Counted from the first letter of the stretch, positions 9,412-18,882 are shown. The stretch is 56,560 nucleotides of DNA from Novosphingobium organovorum (GCF_022832435.1 NZ_JALHLF010000015.1:2673-59232); one strand, 5' to 3'. A program made the numbers and translations. The notes: a model not told the origin generated them from the sequence alone.

Positions 9412-9489
9412 GGCTCTTCAAGCCCCCTGAAAATCCCGTTTGCTTGCGCAGTGTATCGGGTGAATTGGTTAAGATCGGGTTCACCGCGA

Positions 9490-10191
9490 TTATCCGGCCA
9501 CTGGCGCGGCTTGCAGCGCACGCTCGCCCAGGACCCACAGTCCGGCGGCGGAAATCGCCACGCCGTAGGGGATCGGCAGGCGGGCCTTCTGGCGGCGCAC
9601 GATGTGGAGGAACCCGAAGAGAAAACCGGCCACCAGCACGATCGCGGCGGCGATCACCAGCCAGGTCGGTGGCAGCGCGACGCGAATCGATTGCAGTGCG
9701 GCGCCTGAAACGAGCGGGCGGTGCAGTGCGAGCGCGAACAGCACCGCACCCGCGCAGCCTACCCAGCCGATCGCGGCCATCGCCGCGAGGGCATCGCGCC
9801 CGCGTTCGCCAGGGCGGCGCTGCATGTTGCAGGCCGCCATCGCCACCGAGCCCGCGCCCCCCAGCACCGCCATGAGTACGACGAGCTGGAGGAAGGCGCT
9901 GGGGCTGAACCACAGGGCCAGCGCGGTCAGCAGCTTGACGTCGCCGCCGCCCATCTGGCCGGTAGCGAACAGCGCGCAGGCGATTGCGAAAGTGATGGCG
10001 CACAGCGCCAGCTGGAAGCCGATCGCGCTCCACCCCATGCCGCTCGCCAGCCACCACACGGGGGCGGCCAGCGCGATTGCGGCGTTAAGGGTGTTATCTA
10101 TCTCGCGGCGCTTGATGTCGGTGTAGGCGGCGACGAGCAGGGCGGTTGCCAAGGCAGCCAGCAATGCGTACGAAAAATAACCACCTGACAT
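9490..10191 (-). CDS. cpaA: Flp prepilin peptidase CpaA (A24 family)
   Basis: A 233-residue polytopic aspartic peptidase that removes the leader of Flp pilins. The two catalytic aspartates of the A24 family are visible as TDIKRREID (Asp25) and GGGDVK (Asp84). About six membrane segments can be counted. It is the first gene of the pilus operon in this window. No flp/pilA-like short pilin gene is seen upstream in the 83-base gap to the divergent hydrolase, so the substrate must be encoded elsewhere. Confidence 0.92.
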   Translation of the reverse strand: MSGGYFSYALLAALATALLVAAYTDIKRREIDNTLNAAIALAAPVWWLASGMGWSAIGFQLALCAITFAIACALFATGQMGGGDVKLLTALALWFSPSAFLQLVVLMAVLGGAGSVAMAACNMQRRPGERGRDALAAMAAIGWVGCAGAVLFALALHRPLVSGAALQSIRVALPPTWLVIAAAIVLVAGFLFGFLHIVRRQKARLPIPYGVAISAAGLWVLGERALQAAPVAG

Positions 10192-10232
10192 GGATGCGTC
10201 CCCTTACGACACCCTCGTCTAGCGGCGATCAC

Positions 10233-10254
10233 TTACTAAAAAGTAACCAGTTAC
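10233..10254. promoter_or_regulatory. Two overlapping inverted repeats in a divergent promoter region
   Basis: Between the divergent genes cpaA and the alpha/beta hydrolase, TTACT-AAAA-AGTAA (10233-10246) overlaps GTAAC-CA-GTTAC (10243-10254). Both arms are perfect five-base repeats. The position suggests an operator for one or both genes; the regulator is unknown. Confidence 0.35.
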
Positions 10255-10274
10255 CCGAGGCCGAGATTAGCCTG

Positions 10275-11255
10275 ATGATTGATGCACCGCAGCATGAGGG
10301 CCCCCGTCCGTCGCGTCGTTCGATCCCGTCCGATGCGCGCGAAGACCGCTGGCACGCGCGCGATGGTTTCGCGATCCGCCGCCTGACGATCCCGGCGCGC
10401 GGGGCCGGCTGGGCCCAGCGCGGATCGATCCTGTTCATGCCCGGGCGCGGGGACTGCTACGAGAAGTGGCTCGAGACGCTTGAAGGCTGGGCCGATGCGG
10501 GCTGGCACGTGACCTCGGCCGACTGGCGCGGGCAGGGCCTGAGCGGCCGCCTGGGGGACGATGCGATCACCGGCCATGTCGACGATTTCGCGCCGTGGGT
10601 CGACGATTACACGACGCTGTGGAACGAATGGAAGGCGCAGACGCCCGCTCCACACGTCGCGATGGGCCATTCGATGGGCGGTAATCTGGTCCTGCGCGCG
10701 GTCGCCGAGCGGCGTGTCGAGCCCGATGCGCTGGTGCTTTCAGCGCCCATGCTGGGCCTCCATCCGACCTGGGCGCCGAGCGGGCTGCTGCTGGCCATCG
10801 CGCGGGTGATCTGCGCGCTGGGGCTGCGCCGCAAGCCCGCGTGGAAGGCCAGCGAACGGCCCGAGCTGCTGCCGCGCGACCGCCAGCACCTGCTCACCCA
10901 CGACGCCAGCCGCTACGCCGACGAGCAGTGGTGGTACGCGCAGCGTCCGGGGCTGGTGATGGGCCCGGCAAGCTGGGGCTGGATCGCCAGCGCGCTCGAT
11001 TCGATCGTGGGGCTCGAAGAAAAGCCGATTCTCGAAACGCTCGACCTGCCGGTGCTCCTGCTGGGCACCCGCGTCGACGGGCTGGTGTCCTGGCCTGCGA
11101 TCCGCAAGACTGCCGCGCGCCTGCCCAATGGTGAGCTGGTGGGCTACAGCGACGAGTGCGCGCACGAGATCCTGCGCGAAAGCGACCCGGTGCGTAACCA
11201 CGCGCTTGCGGAAATCGAGGCCTTCCTGAAGCGGGCGCTTGGCGCTAGGGGCTGA
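10275..11255 (+). CDS. Alpha/beta hydrolase, lysophospholipase/monoacylglycerol lipase type
   Basis: A 326-residue serine hydrolase. The ATG at 10275 is used because the preceding codons lie in the cpaA promoter region. The nucleophile elbow is GHSMGG (Ser133), the oxyanion-side loop MPGRGD at 55-60 and the motif DWRGQGLS at 83-90 are typical of the Hydrolase_4 (PldB-like) group; the acid is likely in LLGTRVDGLVS and the base in DECAHEIL. No signal peptide, so probably cytoplasmic. The substrate cannot be read from the sequence. The next gene starts six bases downstream, so the two are likely cotranscribed. Confidence 0.8.
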   Translation: MIDAPQHEGPRPSRRSIPSDAREDRWHARDGFAIRRLTIPARGAGWAQRGSILFMPGRGDCYEKWLETLEGWADAGWHVTSADWRGQGLSGRLGDDAITGHVDDFAPWVDDYTTLWNEWKAQTPAPHVAMGHSMGGNLVLRAVAERRVEPDALVLSAPMLGLHPTWAPSGLLLAIARVICALGLRRKPAWKASERPELLPRDRQHLLTHDASRYADEQWWYAQRPGLVMGPASWGWIASALDSIVGLEEKPILETLDLPVLLLGTRVDGLVSWPAIRKTAARLPNGELVGYSDECAHEILRESDPVRNHALAEIEAFLKRALGARG

Positions 11256-11261
11256 TCCCCT

Positions 11262-12368
11262 ATGTCCCACCGTTTCGATATCGTCGTGGTTGGCTCCGGC
11301 ATGGCCGGTGCCTCGCTGGCGGCCGCGATTGGCGCGCGCGCGAAAGTCCTGCTGATCGAGGCCGAGGAGGCGCCGGGCTACCATGCCACCGGCCGTTCGG
11401 CGGCGTTCTGGGTGGAAAGCTACGGTGGCCCCGGTGTCCAGCCGCTGACCGCGGCGGCGGGCCCCGCGCTCCACGCGCTGGGGGTGCTGCATCCGCGCGT
11501 CGGGCTGACCATCGGGCGCGCGGGACAGGAAGCGCAGGTGCGCGCCTTTGCCGAAACCTTCCGCGCGATCGACGTCGCCGTCGACCTGCTGGAGCGCGAG
11601 GGTATCGAACGGTGTGTGCCGGGCCTCAAGCCCGCCTGGACCTGCGCGGCGAGCGAGCCGACGACGTGCGACATCGACGTTGCACGGCTGCACCAGCACT
11701 ATCTCGCGCAGGCGCGCCAGGCCGGGGCGCAGCAGTGGAACCGGGCGGCCTTGCGCGGTGCCCGGCGCGACGGGACCGGACCCGATGCGGGCTGGCGGCT
11801 CGAGCTGGCCGACGGCCGGGTGGTGACCTGCGCGGTGCTGGTGAACGCGGCCGGGGCCTGGGCCGATCCGGTGGCGCGGATGGCGGGGGCGGGCGCGATC
11901 GGCATCGTGCCGCTGCGCCGCTCGATCGCGCAGCTGGCGATGGTCCACCCGGTGCCCGACGATCTGCCGCTCGTCCTCGATATCGACGGCACGTTCTACT
12001 TCAAGCCTGAAAACGGGCGGTTGTGGCTCAGCCCGCACGACGAGACGCCGAGCGCGCCGTGCGATGCCGCGCCCGAGGAGATCGACATCGCGCTGGCCAT
12101 CGACCGGTTCCAGCAAGTGGTCGACTGGCCGATCGAACGGGTCGAGCATCGCTGGGCGGGCTTGCGCTCATTCGCGCCCGACCGGCTGCCGGTCTACGGC
12201 TTCGATCCGCAGGTCGCCGGGTTCTTCTGGTGCGCGGGGCAGGGTGGTTTCGGCATCCAGACCGCCCCTGCCGCAGCCGATCTTGCTGCGCGGCTCCTGC
12301 TCGGCGATGCGCCTGGCGCGGTCGATCCGCAGGCTTACGCGCCGACCCGGTTTGCCGCGGACGCCTGA
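11262..12368 (+). CDS. FAD-dependent oxidoreductase, DAO family
   Basis: A 368-residue flavoprotein. An N-terminal Rossmann motif VVGSGMAG (about residues 9-16) followed by an acidic strand end (LLIEAEEAPGYHATGRS) defines the DAO fold shared by D-amino-acid oxidases, glycerol-3-phosphate and glycine oxidases. The C-terminal FAD segment reads CAGQGGFGIQTAPAA near residue 325. Which amine or hydroxy acid it oxidises is not visible. It follows the hydrolase gene with a six-base gap, so the pair may act together. Confidence 0.8.
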   Translation: MSHRFDIVVVGSGMAGASLAAAIGARAKVLLIEAEEAPGYHATGRSAAFWVESYGGPGVQPLTAAAGPALHALGVLHPRVGLTIGRAGQEAQVRAFAETFRAIDVAVDLLEREGIERCVPGLKPAWTCAASEPTTCDIDVARLHQHYLAQARQAGAQQWNRAALRGARRDGTGPDAGWRLELADGRVVTCAVLVNAAGAWADPVARMAGAGAIGIVPLRRSIAQLAMVHPVPDDLPLVLDIDGTFYFKPENGRLWLSPHDETPSAPCDAAPEEIDIALAIDRFQQVVDWPIERVEHRWAGLRSFAPDRLPVYGFDPQVAGFFWCAGQGGFGIQTAPAAADLAARLLLGDAPGAVDPQAYAPTRFAADA

Positions 12369-12489
12369 GCGCGGAGCGAGCTGATACAAGTGTTTAAGGC
12401 AGGGACGGTTGCGGCGTCCTGAGCGATGCGTTTCAATGCATGGGTTGCACCCGGCACGGTGCCGGGTTGCGCGCAACCAGGAGAGAGCG

Positions 12490-12675
12490 ATGGCGCACCG
12501 TTTCGAAATCCGCAAGAACAAGGCTGGCGAGTTCGTCGCCTACTTCTGCTACAACGCCGAAACGATGTTCTGGACCGAAGGCTATTCGAGCAAGGCCTCG
12601 GCGAAGAACGCAATCGAATCCATCATCAAGAACGGCCCGGCGGCCGAGGTGATCGACACCACGCTCGAAAGCTGA
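12490..12675 (+). CDS. YegP-like DUF1508 small protein
   Basis: A 61-residue protein consisting of one YegP/DUF1508 repeat (FEIRKNKAGEFVAYF, then EGYSSKASAKNAIESI). The ATG at 12490 is chosen for its strong ribosome binding site AGGAGA about six bases upstream. Function of the family is unknown; members are small cytosolic proteins. It stands alone between the oxidoreductase and a convergent membrane protein gene. Confidence 0.8.
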   Translation: MAHRFEIRKNKAGEFVAYFCYNAETMFWTEGYSSKASAKNAIESIIKNGPAAEVIDTTLES

Positions 12676-12732
12676 ACGCGCCATCTCGCGGTAAGCCGCA
12701 GGCGTAGGGCGGGCGGCAGGTCAGGCGGCTGG

Positions 12733-13872
12733 TCAGGCCGCGAGGGCTTCCTCGCGGTCGCGCGCGGGCGTCTGCGCGCCGCCGCGCTCACCGAAAAAAC
12801 GCCGTGTCACCCGCGCGCCGATGAAGTGCCAGGAGAGCAGCACCGGCTCGAGCGTGGCCATGCCGACCGCGATCCCGGCAAGCCGGGTCATCGCGGCGCC
12901 GGTCTCGATGTGGCTGTAGCTGTCGGGCACCAGCGCGGTCAGCAGCGCGATCGAGAACTGCAGGCCGACGTACTGTGTCGCCTTGCCGCCGGTCTCCAGG
13001 TGGCGGCCGATGAACAGGCCAAGGCACGTGCCCGCGACGATGATCACGACGTTGCCATTGGCAAGGACGAGGACGCCGATCGAGAGCAGCGCGGCCGCCA
13101 GGCAACCGATCGCACGATGCGCGAGGCGACGGCTCACCGGCACCAGCCCGCTTTGGCCCAGCCCGGCAACCGGCACGATCATCACCGCGATGATGGTGAT
13201 CGCGGCCTGCGTCAGTTCGGGGATGTGCGTCAGGCTGTAGAGCGCGGGCAGAGTGGCCAGCGCGATGCCTGCCTGCGCGGCGTGGCGTGCCGCGGTCGGG
13301 TTCCAGCGCATGCGCTCGGGGCGCGGCTTGCGGTTGGCCAGCCAGTCGTTGCCCGAAAGGAAGGCGGCGGCAAGGCTCACCAGCACGCAGGCGAGGGTAC
13401 CCGCGCCGACTTCGATCAGGCGCGTGTGCGCGAACTCGATGGTGTCGAGGTGCGGGTTGGCCAGCTTGTCGAGCAGGATGATCTCGAACGTCAGCCCCAT
13501 CAGGAACCACGCATAGGCGCGCCGTCCGGTAAGCATGCCGTAAAGCCCGATGGTACCGACGACGCCCGCGCTCACGATCGCAACCGTCAGGGACTGGACG
13601 GCGAGGGGGGCGAGGACGAGCGCGAGGGCACCGCCGATAAGGGTCCCCACCATGCGCATCACGCCGCGCACGATGGTTTCCATGGTGTCGCTCTTGAGCA
13701 GGACGAGCGCAGAGACCGCCGCCCAGTCCACCATGCGCGCGTGCGCCAGCTGGGCGAAGACGACGGCCAGCATGACCGAGATCACGCAAGCGATCTCGTC
13801 CGCCATGCGGGGGCCGGGCCGGGCCAGTTCGCGCAGTTCGTGCTGCATGCGGTCTGCGATGAGTTTCACCAT
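12733..13872 (-). CDS. FUSC-type inner membrane protein (putative aromatic acid exporter)
   Basis: A 379-residue protein with roughly ten hydrophobic segments arranged as two similar halves (first MLAVVFAQLAHARMVDWAAVSALV near 33-58, second starting near residue 195). The DTMETIVRGVMRMVGTLIGG segment is typical of the FUSC (fusaric acid resistance/AaeB-like) family, whose members are associated with aromatic acid efflux. It lacks the long cytoplasmic domain of AaeB. Substrate unknown. The start codon lies inside an inverted repeat, and a stronger palindrome stands about 75 bases upstream. Confidence 0.7.
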   Translation of the reverse strand: MVKLIADRMQHELRELARPGPRMADEIACVISVMLAVVFAQLAHARMVDWAAVSALVLLKSDTMETIVRGVMRMVGTLIGGALALVLAPLAVQSLTVAIVSAGVVGTIGLYGMLTGRRAYAWFLMGLTFEIILLDKLANPHLDTIEFAHTRLIEVGAGTLACVLVSLAAAFLSGNDWLANRKPRPERMRWNPTAARHAAQAGIALATLPALYSLTHIPELTQAAITIIAVMIVPVAGLGQSGLVPVSRRLAHRAIGCLAAALLSIGVLVLANGNVVIIVAGTCLGLFIGRHLETGGKATQYVGLQFSIALLTALVPDSYSHIETGAAMTRLAGIAVGMATLEPVLLSWHFIGARVTRRFFGERGGAQTPARDREEALAA

Positions 13873-14198
13873 GACCCATTCTATGGTGTGAAAAGCGAAA
13901 CGGTTGAAGATGGGTTTGGTTGCGTTGAGTGCAATCGGGACTTGCGATTGCGCAAATGCAGCGCAATCCTTCGCAACTGCGGCATTTTTCGATGGCGCGC
14001 GGGTTCGTAGCGGCCTCGCGAAATTTCCTTACGCAAGGCCGCTGCGGGTCGGTCCGGCAGAGGAAGTCGGGAAATACCCGGAAAATGCGGGCGACTCAGC
14101 GATCAATATCAGTGCGAATCAAGGCTCAGTTGCATGAATTGCAATTTAAAATCGCGCAGCGCAACCGCGCCAGCGCCCAGGCGCCGGGGCGTCACGGA
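13873..14198. other. 326-base intergenic region upstream of the FUSC gene
   Basis: No gene is supported here. It holds the FUSC upstream region: a CACCAT/ATGGTG repeat that includes its start codon (arms 13869-13874 and 13885-13890) and the nested palindrome at 13942-13976. The part near 14100-14170 is A+T-richer than its surroundings, but I see no promoter or RNA there with confidence. Confidence 0.5.
13942..13976. promoter_or_regulatory. Nested palindrome upstream of the FUSC gene
   Basis: GATTGCGC (13946-13953) and GCGCAATC (13961-13968) form a perfect 8-bp repeat around a seven-base centre, and outer arms TTGCGA / TCGCAA extend the symmetry. About 75 bases upstream of the FUSC start on the minus strand. 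The shape suggests an operator for a dimeric regulator; none is encoded next to it. Confidence 0.4.
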
Positions 14199-14633
14199 TC
14201 AGGCGATGGCCTTGGCCGCGTCGCTCGCCAACTGGTCGACGCGTTCGTTTTCCGCATGTCCGTTATGGCCGCGCACCCATTGCCAGGTGATCGCATGCGG
14301 CTTGGCCGCGGCGAGCATCTCGCGCCACAGCTCGGCGTTGGCGACCGGCTGGCGCGAGGCGTTGACCCAACCCTTCTTCTGCCAGCCGTGAACCCACTTG
14401 GTGATCCCGTCGATCACGTACTTGCTGTCGGTGCACAGCGTGATCTCGCAGGGCTGGTTGAGCGCCTGGAGCGCGCGGATGACCGCGGTCATCTCCATGC
14501 GGTTGTTGGTGGTGGTCGCTTCGGAGCCCGACATTTCCTTTTCGTGCTGGCCCATGCGCAGCAGCACGCCCCAGCCACCGGGGCCGGGATTGCCCTTGCA
14601 GGCCCCATCGGTGAACACTTCGACGCGCTTCAT
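14199..14633 (-). CDS. rnhA: Ribonuclease HI
   Basis: A 144-residue RNase HI of normal length that degrades RNA in RNA-DNA hybrids. All acidic catalytic residues are present: Asp9 (FTDGAC), Glu47 (NNRMEM), Asp69 (TDSKYV) and Asp133 (ERVDQLA), plus His123 (RGHNGH). Its ATG overlaps the TGA stop of thrB, so it is translationally coupled to it within an ispH-thrB-rnhA operon. Confidence 0.96.
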   Translation of the reverse strand: MKRVEVFTDGACKGNPGPGGWGVLLRMGQHEKEMSGSEATTTNNRMEMTAVIRALQALNQPCEITLCTDSKYVIDGITKWVHGWQKKGWVNASRQPVANAELWREMLAAAKPHAITWQWVRGHNGHAENERVDQLASDAAKAIA

Positions 14634-15616
14634 GCGGGCTCTCCGAAGAGCGCCTGGTTCTCGCTCGCGGCGTAGAATTCAAGCCGGCGGGCGAAGGCCA
14701 GCGGGTCCTTGGGCGTGACCAGCGCGTCCTCGGGGGTGTTCATCCAGTCATAGGCGCGGGTCGAGAGGAAGCGGACGGCGGCGGCGCGGGCGAGCAGCGG
14801 CAGCGCGGCGCGCTCCTCCGCCTGCAGCGGGCGCACGCTTTCATAGCCTTCGAGCAGCGCGCGCGATATCCGTGCGTCGAAACGCGTGCCATCGTCGCTG
14901 AAGCACCAGGCGGCGTGGGTCACGGCGATGTCGTAGGCGAGCAGGTCGGTCGCCGCGAAGTAGAAGTCGATGAGGCCGGTGACCTCTTCGCCCAGCATCA
15001 GCACGTTGTCGGGAAAGAGGTCGGCGTGGACCACGCCCTCGGGCAGCCCTTGCGGCCAGTGGCGGGTGATGTGGTCGAGTTCGCGCGCGACGGTGGCGGC
15101 AAGGCCGGGATGGATCGCGGTGAGGCCGTCGGTGCCGCAGGCGTCCAGCAGCCGCTGCCAGGTCGCCAGCCCCATGGTGTTGGTGCGGCGCTGCGGGAAA
15201 TCGGCGGTGGCGAGGTGCACTTTGGCGAGCGCGGCGCCGACCGAATGTGCCTGGCCGGGGGTCGGTTCGCTCACCGAGACGCCCGGCAGGAATTCGATCA
15301 GCGCGAGCGCCTTGCCCTCGTGGAGGCGATAGCTTGCCCCTTCGCGGTCGTGGATGGTGCGCGGCACCGGGCACTTGCGGGCCGAGAGATAGTCGAGCAG
15401 GTCGAGGAAGAAGGGCAGGTCCTCGACCTCGGTGCGCTCCTCGTACATGGTCAGGATGAAGCGGCGCGGCTCCTCGCCTTCGCGCTGGGCTTCGAGCAGC
15501 CAGTTCGAATTCGACACGCCCTCGGCGATGCCCTTGGCCGAAAGAAGCGTGCCGACATCGAACGCGGCCACGATCGCGGCCATGTCCTCGGCGCCGATCC
15601 GGGTGTAAACTGCCAT
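14630..15616 (-). CDS. thrB: Homoserine kinase, ThrB type II (APH fold)
   Basis: A 328-residue kinase of the aminoglycoside-phosphotransferase fold that phosphorylates homoserine in threonine synthesis. Seen: the N-terminal MAVYTRIG start, SNSNWLL near 36-42, the catalytic loop [10 protein letters not shown] at about 197-206 and the [13 protein letters not shown] metal-binding segment at about 216-228. The length matches the ThrB2 family. It starts 13 bases after ispH, in the same operon. Confidence 0.94.
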   Translation of the reverse strand: MAVYTRIGAEDMAAIVAAFDVGTLLSAKGIAEGVSNSNWLLEAQREGEEPRRFILTMYEERTEVEDLPFFLDLLDYLSARKCPVPRTIHDREGASYRLHEGKALALIEFLPGVSVSEPTPGQAHSVGAALAKVHLATADFPQRRTNTMGLATWQRLLDACGTDGLTAIHPGLAATVARELDHITRHWPQGLPEGVVHADLFPDNVLMLGEEVTGLIDFYFAATDLLAYDIAVTHAAWCFSDDGTRFDARISRALLEGYESVRPLQAEERAALPLLARAAAVRFLSTRAYDWMNTPEDALVTPKDPLAFARRLEFYAASENQALFGEPA

Positions 15617-15629
15617 GTTTTTTCGGGCC

Positions 15630-16592
15630 TTAGCTGAGCAGTTGCTTGGGCAGCTTGAAGCTGATCGTCTCGTTCGCGGTGACGAATTCCTCGCTCGTCA
15701 CCTCGCGCAGGTCCTTGAGCCGGTCGATCACCTCGTTGACCAGCGCTTCGGGCGCGGAGGCGCCCGCGGTGAGGCCGACGGTATCGACCCCTTCGAGCCA
15801 GGCCGGATCGATGTCGCTCGCGCGCTGGATCAGCTGCGAGCACACGCCCGAGCGCTGCGCCACTTCGGCCAGGCGCAGCGAGTTCGAGCTGTTGGGCGCG
15901 CCGATCACGAACATCAACTGGCACTGCGGCGCGACCTTCTTGACCGCGGCCTGGCGATTCGAGGTCGCGTAGCAGATGTCCTCGGCCTTGGGTGCGGCAA
16001 CCTGGGGGTAGCGCGCCTGGATCGCGGCGATGATCGCGGCGGTATCGTCGACCGAGAGCGTGGTCTGCGACAGGTAGGCCAGCGATGCATCGGGCGCGAA
16101 ATCGAGCGCGGCGACATCCTCGACCGTCTCGACCAGCGTCATCGCCCCCTCGGGGACCTGCCCGAAGGTACCGATCACCTCGGGATGGCCCGCGTGGCCG
16201 ATGAACAGGATGTGGCGCCCTTCGGTGATCTGGCGCTCGGCCTGGCGGTGGACCTTGGAGACCAGCGGGCAGGTGGCGTCGAGCCATTGCAGCCCGCGCT
16301 CGGTCGCGGCGGCGGGAACCGACTTGGGCACGCCGTGCGCCGAGAAGATCACCGGCACGCCGTCGGGCACTTCGTCCAGTTCTTCCACGAAGATCGCGCC
16401 CTTGGCCTTGAGCCCGTCGACCACGAAGCGGTTGTGCACGATTTCGTGGCGCACGTAGACGGGGGGGCCATACTTTTCGATCGCGCGTTCGACGATCTCA
16501 ATGGCGCGGTCGACACCGGCGCAAAAGCCGCGCGGGGCGGCAATAAACAGGCGGAGGGGCGGTTTCGCCGGTGATGGAAAGGGCGCGTTCAT
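15630..16592 (-). CDS. ispH: 4-hydroxy-3-methylbut-2-enyl diphosphate reductase
   Basis: A 320-residue Fe-S enzyme for the last step of the MEP isoprenoid pathway. The three cluster cysteines are visible: Cys24 ([11 protein letters not shown]), Cys108 (DATCPLV) and Cys207 ([10 protein letters not shown]). The substrate-binding SSNS motif (GAPNSSNS) is also present. First gene of ispH-thrB-rnhA and divergent from an unknown lipoprotein gene, with a shared 65-base promoter region. Confidence 0.96.
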   Translation of the reverse strand: MNAPFPSPAKPPLRLFIAAPRGFCAGVDRAIEIVERAIEKYGPPVYVRHEIVHNRFVVDGLKAKGAIFVEELDEVPDGVPVIFSAHGVPKSVPAAATERGLQWLDATCPLVSKVHRQAERQITEGRHILFIGHAGHPEVIGTFGQVPEGAMTLVETVEDVAALDFAPDASLAYLSQTTLSVDDTAAIIAAIQARYPQVAAPKAEDICYATSNRQAAVKKVAPQCQLMFVIGAPNSSNSLRLAEVAQRSGVCSQLIQRASDIDPAWLEGVDTVGLTAGASAPEALVNEVIDRLKDLREVTSEEFVTANETISFKLPKQLLS

Positions 16593-16657
16593 AAACGGCC
16601 CTCTAGCGCTTTGCCGCTCGCATCGCTAGGGCAAGCGCACGCCACTCAAGGGAAGCC

Positions 16658-17317
16658 ATGATGAATGCACGCCGTCTGACCGCTACTGTCCTGTTTTCCG
16701 CCGCCGCCGTGACGGCGCTTGGCGGGTGCAAGTCGACCGGCGAAATCGTTGTCAGCTCGGGCGTGGGCATCACCGCCGTGCGCAGCCCCTGCCCGGCGGT
16801 GGGCATTCCCAACTATACCGGCGACATCACCCTGTTCCGTCCCGGCCCCAAGACCGAGAACAACCTCGACGTGGTGGCCGCGATGACCGACGTGCGCACC
16901 CAGTGCAACGATTCGGGCCCCAAGGTATCGAGCCAGGTGAGCTTCGCGGTCCAGGCCCGCCGCTACGACACCAAGGGCGAGCGCACGGTGACGCTGCCCT
17001 ACTTCGTAAGCATGCTGCAGGGCGGTTCGGCGGTCGTCAGCAAGCGAATCGGCCAGGTTACGCTGCACTTCGCCGATGGCCAGGACCGCGCGCAGGCAAC
17101 CGCCTCGAGCACGGCCTACGTCGATCGTGCGGCGGCCACGCTGCCCAGCGAAGTGCGCGATCGCATCACCGCCAAGCGCCGCGCGGGCGACCAGGACGCG
17201 GCGCTCGACCCGCTGGCCGATCCCACGGTCAAGGCTGCGGTTGCGCGTGCCACCTTCGAAGTGCTCGTTGGCTTCCAGCTCAACGACGACCAGATCGCCT
17301 ACAACGCCAAGCGCTAA
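16658..17317 (+). CDS. Putative lipoprotein of unknown function
   Basis: A 219-residue protein starting with two adjacent ATG codons, a short basic start and a hydrophobic stretch ending in a lipobox-like LGGC (Cys24), so probably an outer membrane or periplasmic lipoprotein. The mature part contains one further Cys pair (SPCPAV, TQCNDSG), a central beta-rich region and a charged end with LDPLADPTVKAAV. I do not recognise a named domain. It stands alone, divergent from ispH. Confidence 0.7.
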   Translation: MMNARRLTATVLFSAAAVTALGGCKSTGEIVVSSGVGITAVRSPCPAVGIPNYTGDITLFRPGPKTENNLDVVAAMTDVRTQCNDSGPKVSSQVSFAVQARRYDTKGERTVTLPYFVSMLQGGSAVVSKRIGQVTLHFADGQDRAQATASSTAYVDRAAATLPSEVRDRITAKRRAGDQDAALDPLADPTVKAAVARATFEVLVGFQLNDDQIAYNAKR

Positions 17318-17472
17318 GGCTTGCGCCGCGCGCCAGTGGCGTGAGGCGCGCGCGGGAGGCCTACACGCGGCAACGGTCCTGGCGCATTTTCCCATTACCG
17401 GATGGTTCGGAAAAATGCGTCAAGACAAAGGTCTGGAACGGTCGATCGGATGCCGTCTGGTCGAAAATCGCT

Positions 17473-18306
17473 CTAAAGGTGCGATCCCATCGCGTGCGCA
17501 ATGGCGGCGTGCGCGTTGTGGGCGATGGCCTTGCGGCTGGCGCGCTGCTCGGGTGTGAGCGGCTCGAGGAAATGGATCGTCAGCGGGATCGCCCGCCAGC
17601 GACCGAGCAGGCGCAGCGCGTTGGCAAGGCCGCTTTCCTCACCCAGCCAGGCGATGCGGCGTGCTTCGGGGCCGTAATCGAGCCATACTGGCCGGATCGC
17701 GATGGTGCCCGATTGCGCTCCGGGAGCGGCGCGCTCGAGCGCGGACAGCAGCGAGGACTTGAACGGCATGAGCTGCGCGCCGTCCCCGGTGGTGCCTTCG
17801 GGAAAGATGGTGAGCGCGCCGGTGTCGGCGAGGGCGGTGCGGACCTGTTCGACCTGCCGCGCGATCGAGCCGCGATCGTGGCGCGCGATGAAGACGGTGT
17901 CGTTGAGTTCGCACAGCCAGCGCAAGGGGCCGATGGCGCTCAGTCCGTCATGCGCGACGAAGGCGCAGCCACTCGCACCGGCGAGCGATGGAATGTCGAG
18001 CCAGCTGACGTGATTGGCGACGAGTACGCAGGTTTCGCCGCGAGGCGGCCGGGCGCCCTCGATGCGCAGGCGTACGCCCGCAATGGCCGCGACCGCTCGC
18101 AGGAAGCGGGTGGGCACCGGGTTGCTGCGGGTGAAAGGCCTGATGGCATAGTAAGCCGTGAGGCTCGTGCCCAGTGCCAGCAGCAGGACGAGAAGGCGCA
18201 GCGCAATCAGCGGGTAACGGGCCGGGCCGGGGGGCGGCGGGATGGCCGATGTGTCGTCCGGTGTGTCGGCAGGGGAGCCGGGTATCGGGTCGCGTGCGTT
18301 CGCCAT
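17473..18306 (-). CDS. PlsC-like 1-acyl-glycerol-3-phosphate acyltransferase
   Basis: A 277-residue membrane acyltransferase of phospholipid synthesis. The start MANARDPIPG at 18306 is chosen because codons further upstream overlap the fur frame. A membrane segment at about 31-52, then the catalytic NHVSWLD (His99, Asp104) and the FPEGTT motif (168-173) identify the PlsC family. It lies 73 bases downstream of fur on the same strand and could be cotranscribed with it. Confidence 0.88.
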   Translation of the reverse strand: MANARDPIPGSPADTPDDTSAIPPPPGPARYPLIALRLLVLLLALGTSLTAYYAIRPFTRSNPVPTRFLRAVAAIAGVRLRIEGARPPRGETCVLVANHVSWLDIPSLAGASGCAFVAHDGLSAIGPLRWLCELNDTVFIARHDRGSIARQVEQVRTALADTGALTIFPEGTTGDGAQLMPFKSSLLSALERAAPGAQSGTIAIRPVWLDYGPEARRIAWLGEESGLANALRLLGRWRAIPLTIHFLEPLTPEQRASRKAIAHNAHAAIAHAMGSHL

Positions 18307-18379
18307 GATGCACAGGTCAGCCTTGTGAGGTTCCCGCGCGCCGGGCTGAAGTGCGGGCGCGAGAACCGGCCGAGTGACC

Positions 18380-18805
18380 TTAGTTGCCTTCGCGCTCGAT
18401 CTTGACGCCGAACAGTTCCATGCGGTGGTCGACGAGGCGGAAGCCGAGCTTTTCGGCGATCTGCTTTTGCAGCGATTCCAGTTCAGGATCGACGAATTCG
18501 ATGACCGCACCGGTCTCGACGTCGATCATGTGGTCGTGGTGGGCCTCGGGAGCCGCTTCGTAGCGCGCACGGCCGTCGCCGAAATCGTGGCGGTCAAGGA
18601 TGCCGGCTTCCTCGAACAGGCGCACCGTGCGGTAGACGGTGGCGATCGAGATGCCGGGATCGATCGCGGTGGCGCGTTCGTGCAGCTTTTCCACGTCGGG
18701 GTGGTCGGTGCTTTCGGAAAGCACCTTGGCGATGACGCGGCGCTGTTCGGTAATCCGCAGGCCACGTTCGGCGCACAGGGCTTCAATGTCGATGGGCTGG
18801 CTCAC
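18380..18805 (-). CDS. fur: Fur/Mur-family metal-dependent repressor
   Basis: A 141-residue regulator. I use the GTG start at 18805 (MSQPIDIEAL), since no in-frame ATG fits and the N-terminus then matches the family. A winged helix is seen at 14-75 (GLRITEQRRVIAKVL, ISIATVYRTVRLFEEAGI), followed by the metal site HHDHMID (His89, His90, His92) and a dimerisation end (LGFRLVDHRMELFGV). There is no CxxC pair, as in alphaproteobacterial Fur/Mur proteins, so it could answer to manganese as well as iron. Confidence 0.88.
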   Translation of the reverse strand: MSQPIDIEALCAERGLRITEQRRVIAKVLSESTDHPDVEKLHERATAIDPGISIATVYRTVRLFEEAGILDRHDFGDGRARYEAAPEAHHDHMIDVETGAVIEFVDPELESLQKQIAEKLGFRLVDHRMELFGVKIEREGN

Positions 18806-18859
18806 GTTGGACCTGTCTTGAGTTGAAACGGAAACACCGGCCAATCTAGGCCGGTGCGC

Positions 18860-18882
18860 CCCCGATAACAACACTATCGGGG
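18860..18882. repeat. 8-bp inverted repeat upstream of fur
   Basis: CCCCGATA (18860-18867) and TATCGGGG (18875-18882) form a perfect repeat with a seven-base centre ACAACAC, 54 bases upstream of the fur start codon. It may be an operator or a transcript hairpin; no T-run follows. Confidence 0.35.

Noticed and set aside
9469..9483. CtrA-like site TTAA-N7-TTCA upstream of cpaB
   Set aside because: Only seven of eight positions match, and it lies inside the operon between cpaA and cpaB.
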